A DNA stretch of 64,000 nt from Waterburya agarophytonicola KI4 (lineage in GTDB: Bacteria; Cyanobacteriota; Cyanobacteriia; Cyanobacteriales; Xenococcaceae). Both the position numbers and the translations under genes were made by a program. Location: assembly GCF_020640915.1 (NCBI RefSeq), contig NZ_JADWDC010000001.1:62001-126000 (forward strand), written 5' to 3'. The stretch's first letter is position 1. Each line of letters starts with the position of its first letter. Positions 53,609 to 62,079 of this stretch are shown here, in pieces. The notes beneath the pieces are model-generated. The model had not been told where the DNA came from. It worked only from the letters and a program-made list of their open reading frames with translations, and did not search any database.

Positions 53609-54748
53609 ATGAGTAAGAACCTCAAACAAAAACTAGTCCTGGTAGGTGGGGGACATTCCCACGCGATCGCATTAAGATTGTGGGGACTCGATCCAATGCC
53701 TGACATAGATCTTATTCTGATTAGCGATGTAGGGCAAACTCCCTATTCTGGAATGTTACCAGGTCATGTAGCGGGTTTTTATAGCTACGCCGAAACTCAT
53801 ATTGACTTAAACAAACTGGCTCAATTTGCTGGTGCTGAGTTAATTATCGATCGCGCCATCAATTTAGATCTAGATAATCATCAAATTGTCTGCGAGTCTG
53901 GCAAACAAATTACATTTGATTATCTCTCTCTGGATATTGGTAGTACTCCCCAAACTATAACCGTCCCTGGTGCAGCTCAATACGCTATTGCTGCCAAACC
54001 CGTACCCAAATTTCTCGATGCTTGGTACAGTTTGCAAAAAACCGCAGCAGATCGTCCCAAACAAGCTTTATCCATAGTTATCGTTGGTGGTGGCGCGGGA
54101 GGGGTAGAATTGGCTTTAAATATGCAAGCCTGTTTATCGGAAATTATCGATAAGCCCCAAGATAGATTGCAAATACATCTCATTCATCGTGGCGATCGCT
54201 TATTATCGGGTCATAATGATTGGGTGAGTCATAAGCTCAAAAAAATTATCCTCAACAAGGGTATTAAATTGCATCTACAAGAAGAAGTAGCAGCAGTATT
54301 TCCAGATCGAGTTAGATGTAAATCAGGTTTAGATATTTCCTGTAATAGGGTTTTTTGGGTAACTCAAGCCGTTGCACCCCCTTGGATCGAGGAATCTAGT
54401 CTAACTTGCGATCGCCAAGGATTTATCTTGGTTAGAGATACCCTCCAGTCCGTATCCCATCCCGAGGTTTTTGCTGCGGGAGATATTGCCACCATGACTA
54501 ATTATCAACGCCCCAAGGCGGGGGTTTTTGCCGTGCGTCAGGGAAGACCTTTACTTCATAATTGGCAACAAATATTGCAAAATCAACCCCTACAAGTTTA
54601 TACTCCTCAAGATAAATATTTAGCCCTCATCGGTACGGGAGATGGCAAAGCGATCGCATCTTGGAGTAAATTTGGTTGGCATTCTGCTCTTTTATGGCGG
54701 GTCAAAGATTATATAGACCGCCAGTTTATGAATCAATTCGAGGGATAG
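53609..54748 (+). CDS. FAD-dependent NDH-2-like oxidoreductase of the SelD N-terminal type
   Basis: 379 residues. The FAD Rossmann motif is LVLVGGGHSHAIALRLWGLD near the N-terminus, followed by TPYSGMLPGHVAGFYSY. A second dinucleotide motif, IVIVGGGAGGVELALNMQA, lies at about 155-173. FAAGDIATM precedes the C-terminal KAGVFAVRQGRPLLHNWQQI. These blocks match the oxidoreductase domain that in many bacteria is fused to the N-terminus of selenide,water dikinase (SelD). Here it is a free-standing gene and no SelD lies in the window. It should oxidise NAD(P)H with FAD, but the electron acceptor is unknown. Cytoplasmic or peripheral. It lies 24 bases after the 97-aa gene. Confidence 0.82.
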   Translation: MSKNLKQKLVLVGGGHSHAIALRLWGLDPMPDIDLILISDVGQTPYSGMLPGHVAGFYSYAETHIDLNKLAQFAGAELIIDRAINLDLDNHQIVCESGKQITFDYLSLDIGSTPQTITVPGAAQYAIAAKPVPKFLDAWYSLQKTAADRPKQALSIVIVGGGAGGVELALNMQACLSEIIDKPQDRLQIHLIHRGDRLLSGHNDWVSHKLKKIILNKGIKLHLQEEVAAVFPDRVRCKSGLDISCNRVFWVTQAVAPPWIEESSLTCDRQGFILVRDTLQSVSHPEVFAAGDIATMTNYQRPKAGVFAVRQGRPLLHNWQQILQNQPLQVYTPQDKYLALIGTGDGKAIASWSKFGWHSALLWRVKDYIDRQFMNQFEG

Positions 54749-54798
54749 TCAATATATTATAATTGGTTTTACTTTTGATTAATGAGATCGGAGATAGT

Positions 54799-55203
54799 AT
54801 GGCAGATATTGTAGATATTGCAGTTAACACAGAAGGTTTTAGTACATTGGTCGCTGCGGTAAAAGCAGCTAATCTAGTAGAAACATTAAAAACCCCTGGT
54901 CCTTTTACTGTCTTCGCTCCCAACGATGCTGCATTTGCCAAACTTCCCCCAGGTACAGTGCAAACATTGGTTGGCAACCCCCCTCAGTTAGCTAGGATAC
55001 TGACTTATCACGTAGTAGCAGGTAAATTAACTAAAGCCGATCTAAGCAAGGTTGATTCCGTTGATTCTGTTGAAGGTTCGCCCATTGCGATTAATTGTCA
55101 TGGTGACACTTTTGAGGTTAAAAATGCTAATGCGATCGCAGCCGATATTGAAGCGGACAATGGCATTATTCACGTAATTGATAATGTTATTTTAATGGGC
55201 TAG
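54799..55203 (+). CDS. cupS: Fasciclin-domain protein, probable CupS subunit of NDH-1MS
   Basis: 134 residues from the ATG at 54799, which has GGAGAT upstream; an upstream ATG at 54763 is less likely. The whole protein is one fasciclin (FAS1) domain: [20 protein letters not shown], the H1 motif [36 protein letters not shown] and the H2 motif [14 protein letters not shown]. There is no signal peptide. In Synechocystis a small fasciclin protein, CupS (sll1735), is encoded directly after ndhF3-ndhD3-cupA and belongs to the CO2-uptake NDH-1MS complex. This gene lies 37 bases from the 3' end of a cupA homologue but on the opposite strand. Identification rests on size and context. Confidence 0.75.
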   Translation: MADIVDIAVNTEGFSTLVAAVKAANLVETLKTPGPFTVFAPNDAAFAKLPPGTVQTLVGNPPQLARILTYHVVAGKLTKADLSKVDSVDSVEGSPIAINCHGDTFEVKNANAIAADIEADNGIIHVIDNVILMG

Positions 55204-55240
55204 TTTTAATAGGGTTTTAAGCCAAAACCCTATAACTAGT

Positions 55241-56524
55241 TTAACGATACTCAGAAGATTGAATATCTCCTAAACGAGCTTCAGTCCGCAAGAAACGATC
55301 TATTTGTGTCTTGAAAAATGCGCGATTTTTCTCTAAGTGTTCAGGATTATTATCGTCAATAGGATATAGCAAAGCCTGGCGCAGGGCTTGAATTACTGCG
55401 GAGGTAACGTTGTACATCGATCGCTGGAAAGTAATTCCCAATTGAACTAAAGTATCGTCTTCTCCGCGACAGTGTTTTTGATAGTATTCCACTAAATAAT
55501 CGGGAAGAAAATGCCACATATCATCCATTAATAGGGTAGGGGGAATACCTGCCATACCTACAGGTAAAACATCCGCGTAAAGAATGCCGTAATGGAAGTC
55601 TGGTTGTTCGTCGGGTACTTGTTTGGCTTGGGCGTTATAGGATTTAGTACCGCGGAAAGGGGAAGTACGATAAAAAACTGCTTCTACATAGGGCAATGCA
55701 GCCTCGTATAGCCAGGTAAAACCCTGGGATTTAGGAATGATTTCATAGCATTCATCCCCAATATATAGATGATGGTAGATCGGTCTGCCCGCTACGGCAA
55801 AAATACCGTTAACTAAAAAGTCCATTGCCTCCTTAACGGTGGTCATTTTTCCTTCGTCGTAGAGATCGGACATTTCTAAAAATACGGGACACATTACTTC
55901 CCAAAACAGTCCCAAGTTGGAATAGTAAGAAAGTTGCCTGACCTGTTCGAGGAACATATCGGGAAATAGTTTATACATCCCCAACATTACAGGATTGGAT
56001 TTAAAGTAAGCTTTAATTGCCCGATCCGCATTAGCTTTATATTCTTCACTATCCAAATAAGCATTAAACTTAGGATTAATATTCTCATGCCAAAACATCG
56101 CCCGCATACAGGCTTCCGCAAACTCCATGTTAATGCGATCGTGGTTGAGGTGATGGATTAGCTTCGGCATTTTACCCGTTTCGCCTTTAGCAATAAATTC
56201 TAAAAGTTCTGGATGTGCGGATGCTTCCCCCCGCCAGACTTGAAGATCGGCATCCTTCCCTGCATATTTATTTGGTAAATCTAGATATGACTGAGGTAAA
56301 AAATATTTGAAAAACGGTAGAGGATTTAAGAAAACTCGTTCCGCGATATAAAGCAGATCGCGCCAATAGAAGTCCATGGGGATAGCGTAGGCTTTATAAA
56401 TCCCGATAATCTGCATCAGGTTTTCGGGCGTGTCGGGTAACATCGAGCCCCCTGCCTCTAAACGATGGATCACATCAGCAAAGGGATGATTTATGGGTGG
56501 TAGTTTGGTTTTGGTTTGATTCAT
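55241..56524 (-). CDS. cupA: CO2 hydration protein (CupA/ChpY type) of NDH-1MS
   Basis: 427 residues, the family length, with ATG at 56524. The N-terminal KTKLPPINHPFADVIHRLEA and the stretch MPKLIHHLNHDRINMEFAEA are typical of the CO2 hydration (ChpX/ChpY) family. The protein docks on the distal end of the specialised NDH-1 complex at the thylakoid and drives CO2 to bicarbonate conversion, with a Zn site thought to lie at the NdhF/Cup interface. It is the last gene of ndhF3-ndhD3-cupA. CupA is preferred over CupB because the gene is beside a cupS-like fasciclin gene. The gap to ndhD3 is made only of heptad repeats, with no ribosome-binding site visible upstream of its ATG. Confidence 0.88.
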   Translation of the reverse strand: MNQTKTKLPPINHPFADVIHRLEAGGSMLPDTPENLMQIIGIYKAYAIPMDFYWRDLLYIAERVFLNPLPFFKYFLPQSYLDLPNKYAGKDADLQVWRGEASAHPELLEFIAKGETGKMPKLIHHLNHDRINMEFAEACMRAMFWHENINPKFNAYLDSEEYKANADRAIKAYFKSNPVMLGMYKLFPDMFLEQVRQLSYYSNLGLFWEVMCPVFLEMSDLYDEGKMTTVKEAMDFLVNGIFAVAGRPIYHHLYIGDECYEIIPKSQGFTWLYEAALPYVEAVFYRTSPFRGTKSYNAQAKQVPDEQPDFHYGILYADVLPVGMAGIPPTLLMDDMWHFLPDYLVEYYQKHCRGEDDTLVQLGITFQRSMYNVTSAVIQALRQALLYPIDDNNPEHLEKNRAFFKTQIDRFLRTEARLGDIQSSEYR

Positions 56525-56580
56525 AACTTGTTACTTGTTACTTGTTACTTGTTACTTGTTACTTATTACTTATTACTTGT
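56525..56580. repeat. Short tandem heptad repeat between ndhD3 and cupA
   Basis: Eight consecutive heptads of (T/A)ACTTGT/TACTTAT fill the junction on the plus strand. Read on the minus strand they are AAGTAAC/AAGTAAT units. They encode the last residues of NdhD3 (TSNK-stop) and the entire spacer up to the cupA start. Two more copies of the same heptad lie at 44501-44515. Confidence 0.85.
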
Positions 56581-58071
56581 TGCGACAATCGTTGTATCCA
56601 TGGGATGGCTAGCAATGATACTGTAGTTAGTAATATTAGTTAGCCAGACTGGTTGTATTCCCAGGATGACTATAATTACAGTTAAAACAAATGCGGGGAT
56701 GCGTTCGGCTAATCTGACTTTCGGGTAGACGTTGGAAGTTTGGCGACAATCAATTTTGCCAAAAAATACTTTATTAAGCAGAATGACAAAGTATACCGAA
56801 GTCAAACCAGTAGCAACTAAACACAAGATGGTTAGAGTTGGGAATACGGTAAAGCTTCCCTGAAAAGAAATATATTCTCCCACAAAGCCGACCATTCCAG
56901 GTATACCAGCACTTGCCATAACTGCTAAGATCATTTGTCCGCCAATGACGGGTAAACCCCGTTGGGGATTCATTAAGCCCTTGAGAGTATTAAGATCTCG
57001 GCTGCCAGTTTTGGTTTCTACGATACCGACTAAATAAAATAACAAGGCTACAATTAAGCCGTGAGCAAACATTTGACAAATTGCCCCAGATATTGCTATG
57101 GAAGTACCCGCTGCGGTTGCTAACACGACAAAGGCAATGTGGGCGATGGAACTATAGGCTACCATTTTCTTGATATCAGTTTGGGAAATAGCGACAAAAG
57201 AAGCATATAAAGCACTAATAGATGCGATCGCAGCTAACCAAAATGCCACATCATTCCATAGTTGAGGAAATAGGCCCAAACCAAAGCGAATTAAGCCATA
57301 AGTACCTAACTTACTGAGTATTCCCCCTAAAATCATTGATATTGGAGTAGATGATTCCGTATAAGCATCGGGCAACCAAGTGTGTAAGGGGACGAGGGGA
57401 GTTTTGATCGCAAAACCGATAATTATGGTAATTAACAGAACTAACTGTTTGCTGTAGGGCAATATTTGAGTTTGAATTCCTTGGTAATCAAAACCACTGT
57501 TGGAGAGAAAAGCAATTCCTAAAAAGGCAGCGAGGACGAAAATACCGGAAAAGGCTGTATAAAGCAGATATTTTGTTCCTGCATAACCGCGATTTTCTCC
57601 ACCCCAGATATTAATTAAGAGATAGGTAGGAATCAGCTTTATTTCGTAGAAAATAAAGAATAAAAGTAGGTTTTGCGCTAATAATGCTCCATTAATACAT
57701 CCTGCTAAGATTAAAACTAAACCGTAAAATAATCTCGGTCTAGAAAATGTATTTTCATCTTTTTGACCTAAGTCGCCACTATAGATAGCCAGGCAAATTA
57801 TTAAGTTGCTGAGGATTATTAGGGGTAGAGATAAGCCATCAATACCTAAATTGTAATTTATGCCCAAAATCTCCAGCCAAGGAAAAAATTCGGTTAACTG
57901 TAAACCCTGAGACTGCAAATCATAGCGGGTAATTGCGAAGAGGGAAACCAAAAGACTGGCAAGACTAAAAGCAAATGCCACGAGTCTAATTCTGGCGTTA
58001 TCAATTTTTGCTGGTATTAAAAAGAGAATTATTGCTGCAACTAAAGGCAGCCAAATGAGAATACTTAACAT
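56566..58071 (-). CDS. ndhD3: NAD(P)H-quinone oxidoreductase subunit 4 (NdhD3)
   Basis: 501 residues with about fourteen membrane helices, Proton_antipo_M fold. Conserved blocks are GIDGLSLPLIILSNLIICLA, PLVPLHTWLPDAYTESSTP, AYSSIAHIAFVVLATA and GIPGMVGFVGEY. It is a proton-pumping antiporter-like subunit in the membrane arm of the thylakoid NDH-1 complex. In an operon with ndhF and cupA it forms the MS-type module for inducible CO2 uptake. The start ATG at 58071 is 20 bases after ndhF3 ends. The stop codon lies inside a heptad repeat, so the final residues (ATSNK) are repeat-encoded and probably not conserved. Confidence 0.92.
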   Translation of the reverse strand: MLSILIWLPLVAAIILFLIPAKIDNARIRLVAFAFSLASLLVSLFAITRYDLQSQGLQLTEFFPWLEILGINYNLGIDGLSLPLIILSNLIICLAIYSGDLGQKDENTFSRPRLFYGLVLILAGCINGALLAQNLLLFFIFYEIKLIPTYLLINIWGGENRGYAGTKYLLYTAFSGIFVLAAFLGIAFLSNSGFDYQGIQTQILPYSKQLVLLITIIIGFAIKTPLVPLHTWLPDAYTESSTPISMILGGILSKLGTYGLIRFGLGLFPQLWNDVAFWLAAIASISALYASFVAISQTDIKKMVAYSSIAHIAFVVLATAAGTSIAISGAICQMFAHGLIVALLFYLVGIVETKTGSRDLNTLKGLMNPQRGLPVIGGQMILAVMASAGIPGMVGFVGEYISFQGSFTVFPTLTILCLVATGLTSVYFVILLNKVFFGKIDCRQTSNVYPKVRLAERIPAFVLTVIIVILGIQPVWLTNITNYSIIASHPMDTTIVATSNK

Positions 58072-58091
58072 GGTTTATTAAAATTAGGTCT

Positions 58092-59924
58092 TTAAAAAGT
58101 TAATGCCAGTACTAAGCCTAGAAGTATCGTACCGAGAACGATCGAGAGAAAATAGAATTGGGACTGACCAGAATTGCTGTATCTTAATGCTTGTCCGCTA
58201 AATAAAGTACCAACTCCCACTAGGTTTACCGCCCCATCAACAATATAGCGATCGCACCAAGAAAAAACTCTCGAAGTTACGCCAATTAAACTCACAATGG
58301 TTAGGCGATAGATATCCTGAATATAAAGATCGTTAGCTAATAATTGTTGCAGAGACGATGGTACTAATTGTACGGGTTTATTCTCTCTTTCTCTTAGATA
58401 TAACCCCCCTCCCAAACTCAGACCAGTAAGACTCGAACCAATTAACATCAAGGCTACGGTTTTATCTAAATTCGCCCAGGTTGGCAACAAGTCGAACTGT
58501 TGCAAAATGAAGGGAAAGTGCAGCGTTACCCCAACCAAAATAGTCATGGGTAAAATCATCGTCCACAAAACTTCGGGACTGCGTTTGGTCATGGTTTGGG
58601 TTTTACCACCAAATACCAAACCAAATACTCGCATCAAGCTAAAGGCTGTCAAGCCATCTACTATTACCAATACGCCTAGTAAGATCGGTTGCACGGCTAG
58701 TAGATAATTTCCTAATTCTAATAAAGCCCAAAAACCGCCTAAAGGAGGAACGGCAATCAAGCTGGCTGCACCGACCAAGAATGCTATACCGCTAATGGGA
58801 CGACGACTAAAGATCCCTCCCAGCAGGGTAATATCTTGGCTAATGTTGCTAATAATAACTGTTCCCGCACTCATATAGAGCAAGGTCATGGCTACAGCAT
58901 GAGTCAAAATCAACAATAACGCGGAATGGTTTGCTCCCACTGCTACAGCAATAAACACAAAGCCCATATAGGCACTGACAGAATAGGACAAAGTTCGTTT
59001 AATATCTACTTGAGCGATCGCAATTAAAGACGCGCTAATAGCTGTAAAAGAGCCGACTACAATCATCACTAAGTTAGAAATAGCTGACTGTGCCAACACT
59101 GGTTGGAGTTGAATCAAAACATAAGCTCCCGTTGCTACCACAATCGAATTACGCAACATCGATGCGGGAATTGGGCCTTCCATTGCTTCATCTAGCCATA
59201 ATTGCAAAGGAAATTGGGCGCATTTAGCTAAAGGACCTGAAATTAACGCCAAACAAAGTAAATTAGCAGACAGTGGGCTTAAATTAGCTACTTGTGCCCA
59301 TTCTGCTAGGTCGTCATAATTCCATGTCCCCGTAAAAGACCACAGAGCAATGATGCCAATTAATAATAATAAATCCCCGACTCGCTTTGTCCAAAAAGCA
59401 TCCCTCGCCCCCGTGACTACTAAGGGTTGGGCAAACCAAAAGCCCACAATTAAGTAGGTAGCCAGAGTCAGTAATTCTAGGAATACATAGCTAAAGAATA
59501 ACGAATTACATAAAGCCAAACCGCACAAACCCGCTTCAAAAAAGCCCATCAAAGCGTAAAAACGCCCCCAACCCCAGTCCATTTCCATGTAACCAAAAGC
59601 ATAAAACTGTGCCAGGATATTCAATCCCGTGATCAAAGCTAATGCACCGACAGTTATGGCAGAGATTTTAATATCGAAGGAAATGTATAAACCTGCTGCG
59701 GTTAGCCAAGGAAATCTTATTTCCTGGACTGGCTGTTGCCATACCTCTTGTAAAGCAAAGATGCTGTGAATAAAAGCCACGCAGGTAATAGTTAAATTGA
59801 TATATCCTGCTGGTCTAGAACCAGTTTTTTTGATGATTCCTGGCGACCAAAATAATGCTAATGTCGCTCCGACTAGTGCGTAACAAGGAACTAGCCAGAT
59901 ACTGTCGCTAAATATCCCAATCAT
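58092..59924 (-). CDS. ndhF3: NAD(P)H-quinone oxidoreductase subunit 5 (NdhF3)
   Basis: 610 residues with about fifteen membrane segments, Proton_antipo domains of the NuoL/NdhF family. Motifs are GYMEMDWGWGRFYALMGFFE, FPLQLWLDEAMEGPIPASML and DIKRTLSYSVSAYMGFVFI. The shorter chain (610 against ~680 for NdhF1) and the WLDEAMEGP block fit the CO2-uptake paralogues. It forms the distal antiporter unit contacting CupA. It leads ndhF3-ndhD3-cupA, an operon induced by low CO2 in other cyanobacteria through the LysR regulator CcmR/NdhR; a matching inverted repeat lies upstream at 59994-60036. F4-type cannot be fully excluded from sequence alone. Confidence 0.92.
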   Translation of the reverse strand: MIGIFSDSIWLVPCYALVGATLALFWSPGIIKKTGSRPAGYINLTITCVAFIHSIFALQEVWQQPVQEIRFPWLTAAGLYISFDIKISAITVGALALITGLNILAQFYAFGYMEMDWGWGRFYALMGFFEAGLCGLALCNSLFFSYVFLELLTLATYLIVGFWFAQPLVVTGARDAFWTKRVGDLLLLIGIIALWSFTGTWNYDDLAEWAQVANLSPLSANLLCLALISGPLAKCAQFPLQLWLDEAMEGPIPASMLRNSIVVATGAYVLIQLQPVLAQSAISNLVMIVVGSFTAISASLIAIAQVDIKRTLSYSVSAYMGFVFIAVAVGANHSALLLILTHAVAMTLLYMSAGTVIISNISQDITLLGGIFSRRPISGIAFLVGAASLIAVPPLGGFWALLELGNYLLAVQPILLGVLVIVDGLTAFSLMRVFGLVFGGKTQTMTKRSPEVLWTMILPMTILVGVTLHFPFILQQFDLLPTWANLDKTVALMLIGSSLTGLSLGGGLYLRERENKPVQLVPSSLQQLLANDLYIQDIYRLTIVSLIGVTSRVFSWCDRYIVDGAVNLVGVGTLFSGQALRYSNSGQSQFYFLSIVLGTILLGLVLALTF

Positions 59925-59993
59925 AATAATTGACTATGTTCTTGAAAGATAATGTGTAAGTGAATATGAAGTATAAGGTGCAAACTAATAACG

Positions 59994-60036
59994 AGGTATT
60001 GAGGTTAAAGCTAAGTATAGAGTAAATTCAATACCT
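59994..60036. promoter_or_regulatory. Inverted repeat upstream of ndhF3, candidate LysR-type (CcmR/NdhR) operator
   Basis: AGGTATTGA (59994-60002) and TCAATACCT (60028-60036) are perfect 9-bp arms 25 bases apart, about 70-112 bases upstream of the ndhF3 ATG. TCAAT is a half-site element of known CcmR/NdhR operators (TCAATG-N10-ATCAAT), and an ATCATT follows 11 bases after the second arm. The rest of the 311-base gap to the PP-loop gene at 60236 holds nothing recognised. Confidence 0.45.
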
Positions 60037-60235
60037 TGTAAAATATCATTTACTTATTTCTATAATCAGAACCAGACTACAATCTATAAACAATATTACG
60101 CCAAACTCAATCCGTAGTTTCACTGATGAGAAGATTGCGCTGAATATTAGATACTTTACATAACAGCATAATTTGAGCTACTCCCTCGTATTGGTTAAAT
60201 AACCAGAAAATTTGCCCTATCTCAAAGGTAAAATC

Positions 60236-61480
60236 ATGAAAATAGAGAACTTTGTTAAAGAAACAAACGGTACAAACACTAGGGTTTCCGCAACCTTGAT
60301 CTGGGAAAATCGTCTTCGCGCACCTGAATCAGTTTTTTTTGAAACCAGTACTGAATTCGGCGATGATTTGACCATTAATCCTAACGCCTGGTTGCTCGCT
60401 TGTGCTTTACCAGCAATGCGCTATGGAGAATCAAGAATTGCGATCGATGCTCCTATTTCTCCTGAAATCAAAGATGGTTTGATTAATTCCATGAGATGTC
60501 TGATTGATTGGCATGGAGGCGATCGCAAAGTGATTTCTATTGAAGCTCCTGTGGAAACAGAAGTTCTACTTTACGACAAGCCAAAAAGAGCAGGGGCATT
60601 GTTCTCTGGGGGAATAGATGCTTTGGCAATGGTCAGAGACAATCACCTCAATTTTGCGAAAGATCATCCCCGCCATATCCAAGACGGCATTTTGGTCTAT
60701 GGCGTATTGCAGGGGGAAAATGAATACGACCCTAGTTTTCAAAATGTGGTTGATGCTGTAACGGCGATGGCAGAAGATGCAGGGATTAAATTAATCGAGG
60801 TACATACTAATGCTTACTCTCACTTCCGCGATTTAGACCCCGATTTTAGCTTTTGGCGATTTGAATATCATGGCTCTTTTCTGGCTGCGATCGCTCATGC
60901 CTTTGCTCCTCGCTTGAGCTATGCTTCTATTGCTTCTACTTATGACTTTGCTAACTTAGAGCCTTGGGGTTCCCACCCACTTTTAGATCCTCTATATAGT
61001 ACAACTAATTTAACAATTCGCCATGAAAATGCAGCCCTATCTAGATTAGAAAAAACCCAGCTAGTAGGGGAGTGGGATGTTGCTCTCAAACACCTACGAG
61101 TATGCAATGAAAAGGAAAGTTATAGCCAAGGTAACTATAATTGTGGCAAATGTGAAAAGTGTGTCAGAACAATGACGGCATTTTTATCTTTGGGTTTGCT
61201 AGAGCAGATTTCTACCTTTAAGGAAAAAGATGTCTCCAAAGAAAAGCTAGTCAATACTTGCTATCTAAGCGATTCTTATGAAGAGAATTGTTACCGAGAA
61301 TTAATCGAGCCTCTATCTAATTTAGGTCGTCACGATCTGGTTGAAGGTATCGAACAGATTATCAGACGCTATCGCGAAAAAGATATTAAAGGCTTAGTCA
61401 AACGTTTGGACAGAATTTTATTCGACGGCAATTTATTGAATATGGGTAAGAAATTCAAACCAGTTCAAGAGAAAGTTTAA
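60236..61480 (+). CDS. Orphan PP-loop (QueC-like) ATP pyrophosphatase family protein
   Basis: 414 residues from the ATG at 60236, preceded by AAAGG; a TTG at 60212 is less likely. The PP-loop reads AGALFSGGIDALAMVRD (about 130-146), where the usual SGGxDS has Ala in place of Ser. A Cys cluster, YNCGKCEKCVRTM (near 308), resembles the zinc-binding CxxC of QueC. The N-terminal ~125 residues are not part of QueC (ESVFFETSTEFGDDLTIN). Members of the wider family activate a carboxylate or carbonyl with ATP and add nitrogen; one branch belongs to phage-defence Qat systems, but no Qat partner is near. Standalone and cytoplasmic; substrate unknown. Confidence 0.75.
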   Translation: MKIENFVKETNGTNTRVSATLIWENRLRAPESVFFETSTEFGDDLTINPNAWLLACALPAMRYGESRIAIDAPISPEIKDGLINSMRCLIDWHGGDRKVISIEAPVETEVLLYDKPKRAGALFSGGIDALAMVRDNHLNFAKDHPRHIQDGILVYGVLQGENEYDPSFQNVVDAVTAMAEDAGIKLIEVHTNAYSHFRDLDPDFSFWRFEYHGSFLAAIAHAFAPRLSYASIASTYDFANLEPWGSHPLLDPLYSTTNLTIRHENAALSRLEKTQLVGEWDVALKHLRVCNEKESYSQGNYNCGKCEKCVRTMTAFLSLGLLEQISTFKEKDVSKEKLVNTCYLSDSYEENCYRELIEPLSNLGRHDLVEGIEQIIRRYREKDIKGLVKRLDRILFDGNLLNMGKKFKPVQEKV

Positions 61481-61550
61481 AGCCAATTTGGAGATAACTC
61501 TAGTTAGATAACTCTAGTTTTATTTCCCACTATCAAATAACAAGATCGAC

Positions 61551-61940
61551 TTAAATATCGACTTTATAATCAAGGTCTAGTTCGTCTCCAGGGACACCGC
61601 GAATTCCCCAATTGGATTTGGGTGTCTCCACTAGGACGATTTCTAGATCTTGAGGTGTAATATCAACAGTCTCTTCTATCTTTTGAAATAGAAGGCGAAT
61701 CAGATTTTTTTTAACTTCTGTCGAACGTCCCTCAAACATGATAATTTCAATAATCGTGTAGTTTGTAGTGCGATCGCTCGGATAAATAAAGTTTTCTGAC
61801 TCTAAAGTAATAAATCGTTGGAATCTTTTCTTTTCAGGAGTACCAATGGCTTCTTTCAGGGTAGATTGAATTACATAAGACAAAGCAAAACGCTTCGGTT
61901 CGATGTTTTCTTTTAGACCGAATATCTTTACCTGGACCAT
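61551..61940 (-). CDS. Tautomerase-superfamily protein lacking the N-terminal proline
   Basis: 129 residues, close to the Tautomerase_2 subgroup. The chain begins MVQVKIFGLKENIEPKRFAL, and a C-terminal PKSNWGIRGVPGDELDLDY recalls the end of the family. The catalytic amino-terminal Pro of 4-oxalocrotonate tautomerase-like enzymes, normally residue 2, is Val here. The fold may be kept with another role or another base. The two halves show the beta-alpha-beta pattern expected for one fused pair of short tautomerase units. It is monocistronic between the PP-loop gene and the CSP41-like gene. Nothing is known of its substrate. Confidence 0.6.
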   Translation of the reverse strand: MVQVKIFGLKENIEPKRFALSYVIQSTLKEAIGTPEKKRFQRFITLESENFIYPSDRTTNYTIIEIIMFEGRSTEVKKNLIRLLFQKIEETVDITPQDLEIVLVETPKSNWGIRGVPGDELDLDYKVDI

Positions 61941-62079
61941 CAGCTTTCTTTCTTATAATTACAGCAACACTTTAATCTCACTTTCCTCAAGTAGCAAGGG
62001 AAATAGTTGTTCGTTGTTGAATGTCCATTAATTACTGCTAAGTTGAGAATTGGTAAAAAAAAAGATAAAAGGTTAGATC

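Noticed and set aside
60236-61480. Qat anti-phage system
   Set aside because: Only a QueC-like gene is present; QatA-like ATPase, QatB and TatD-like QatD genes are absent on either side.
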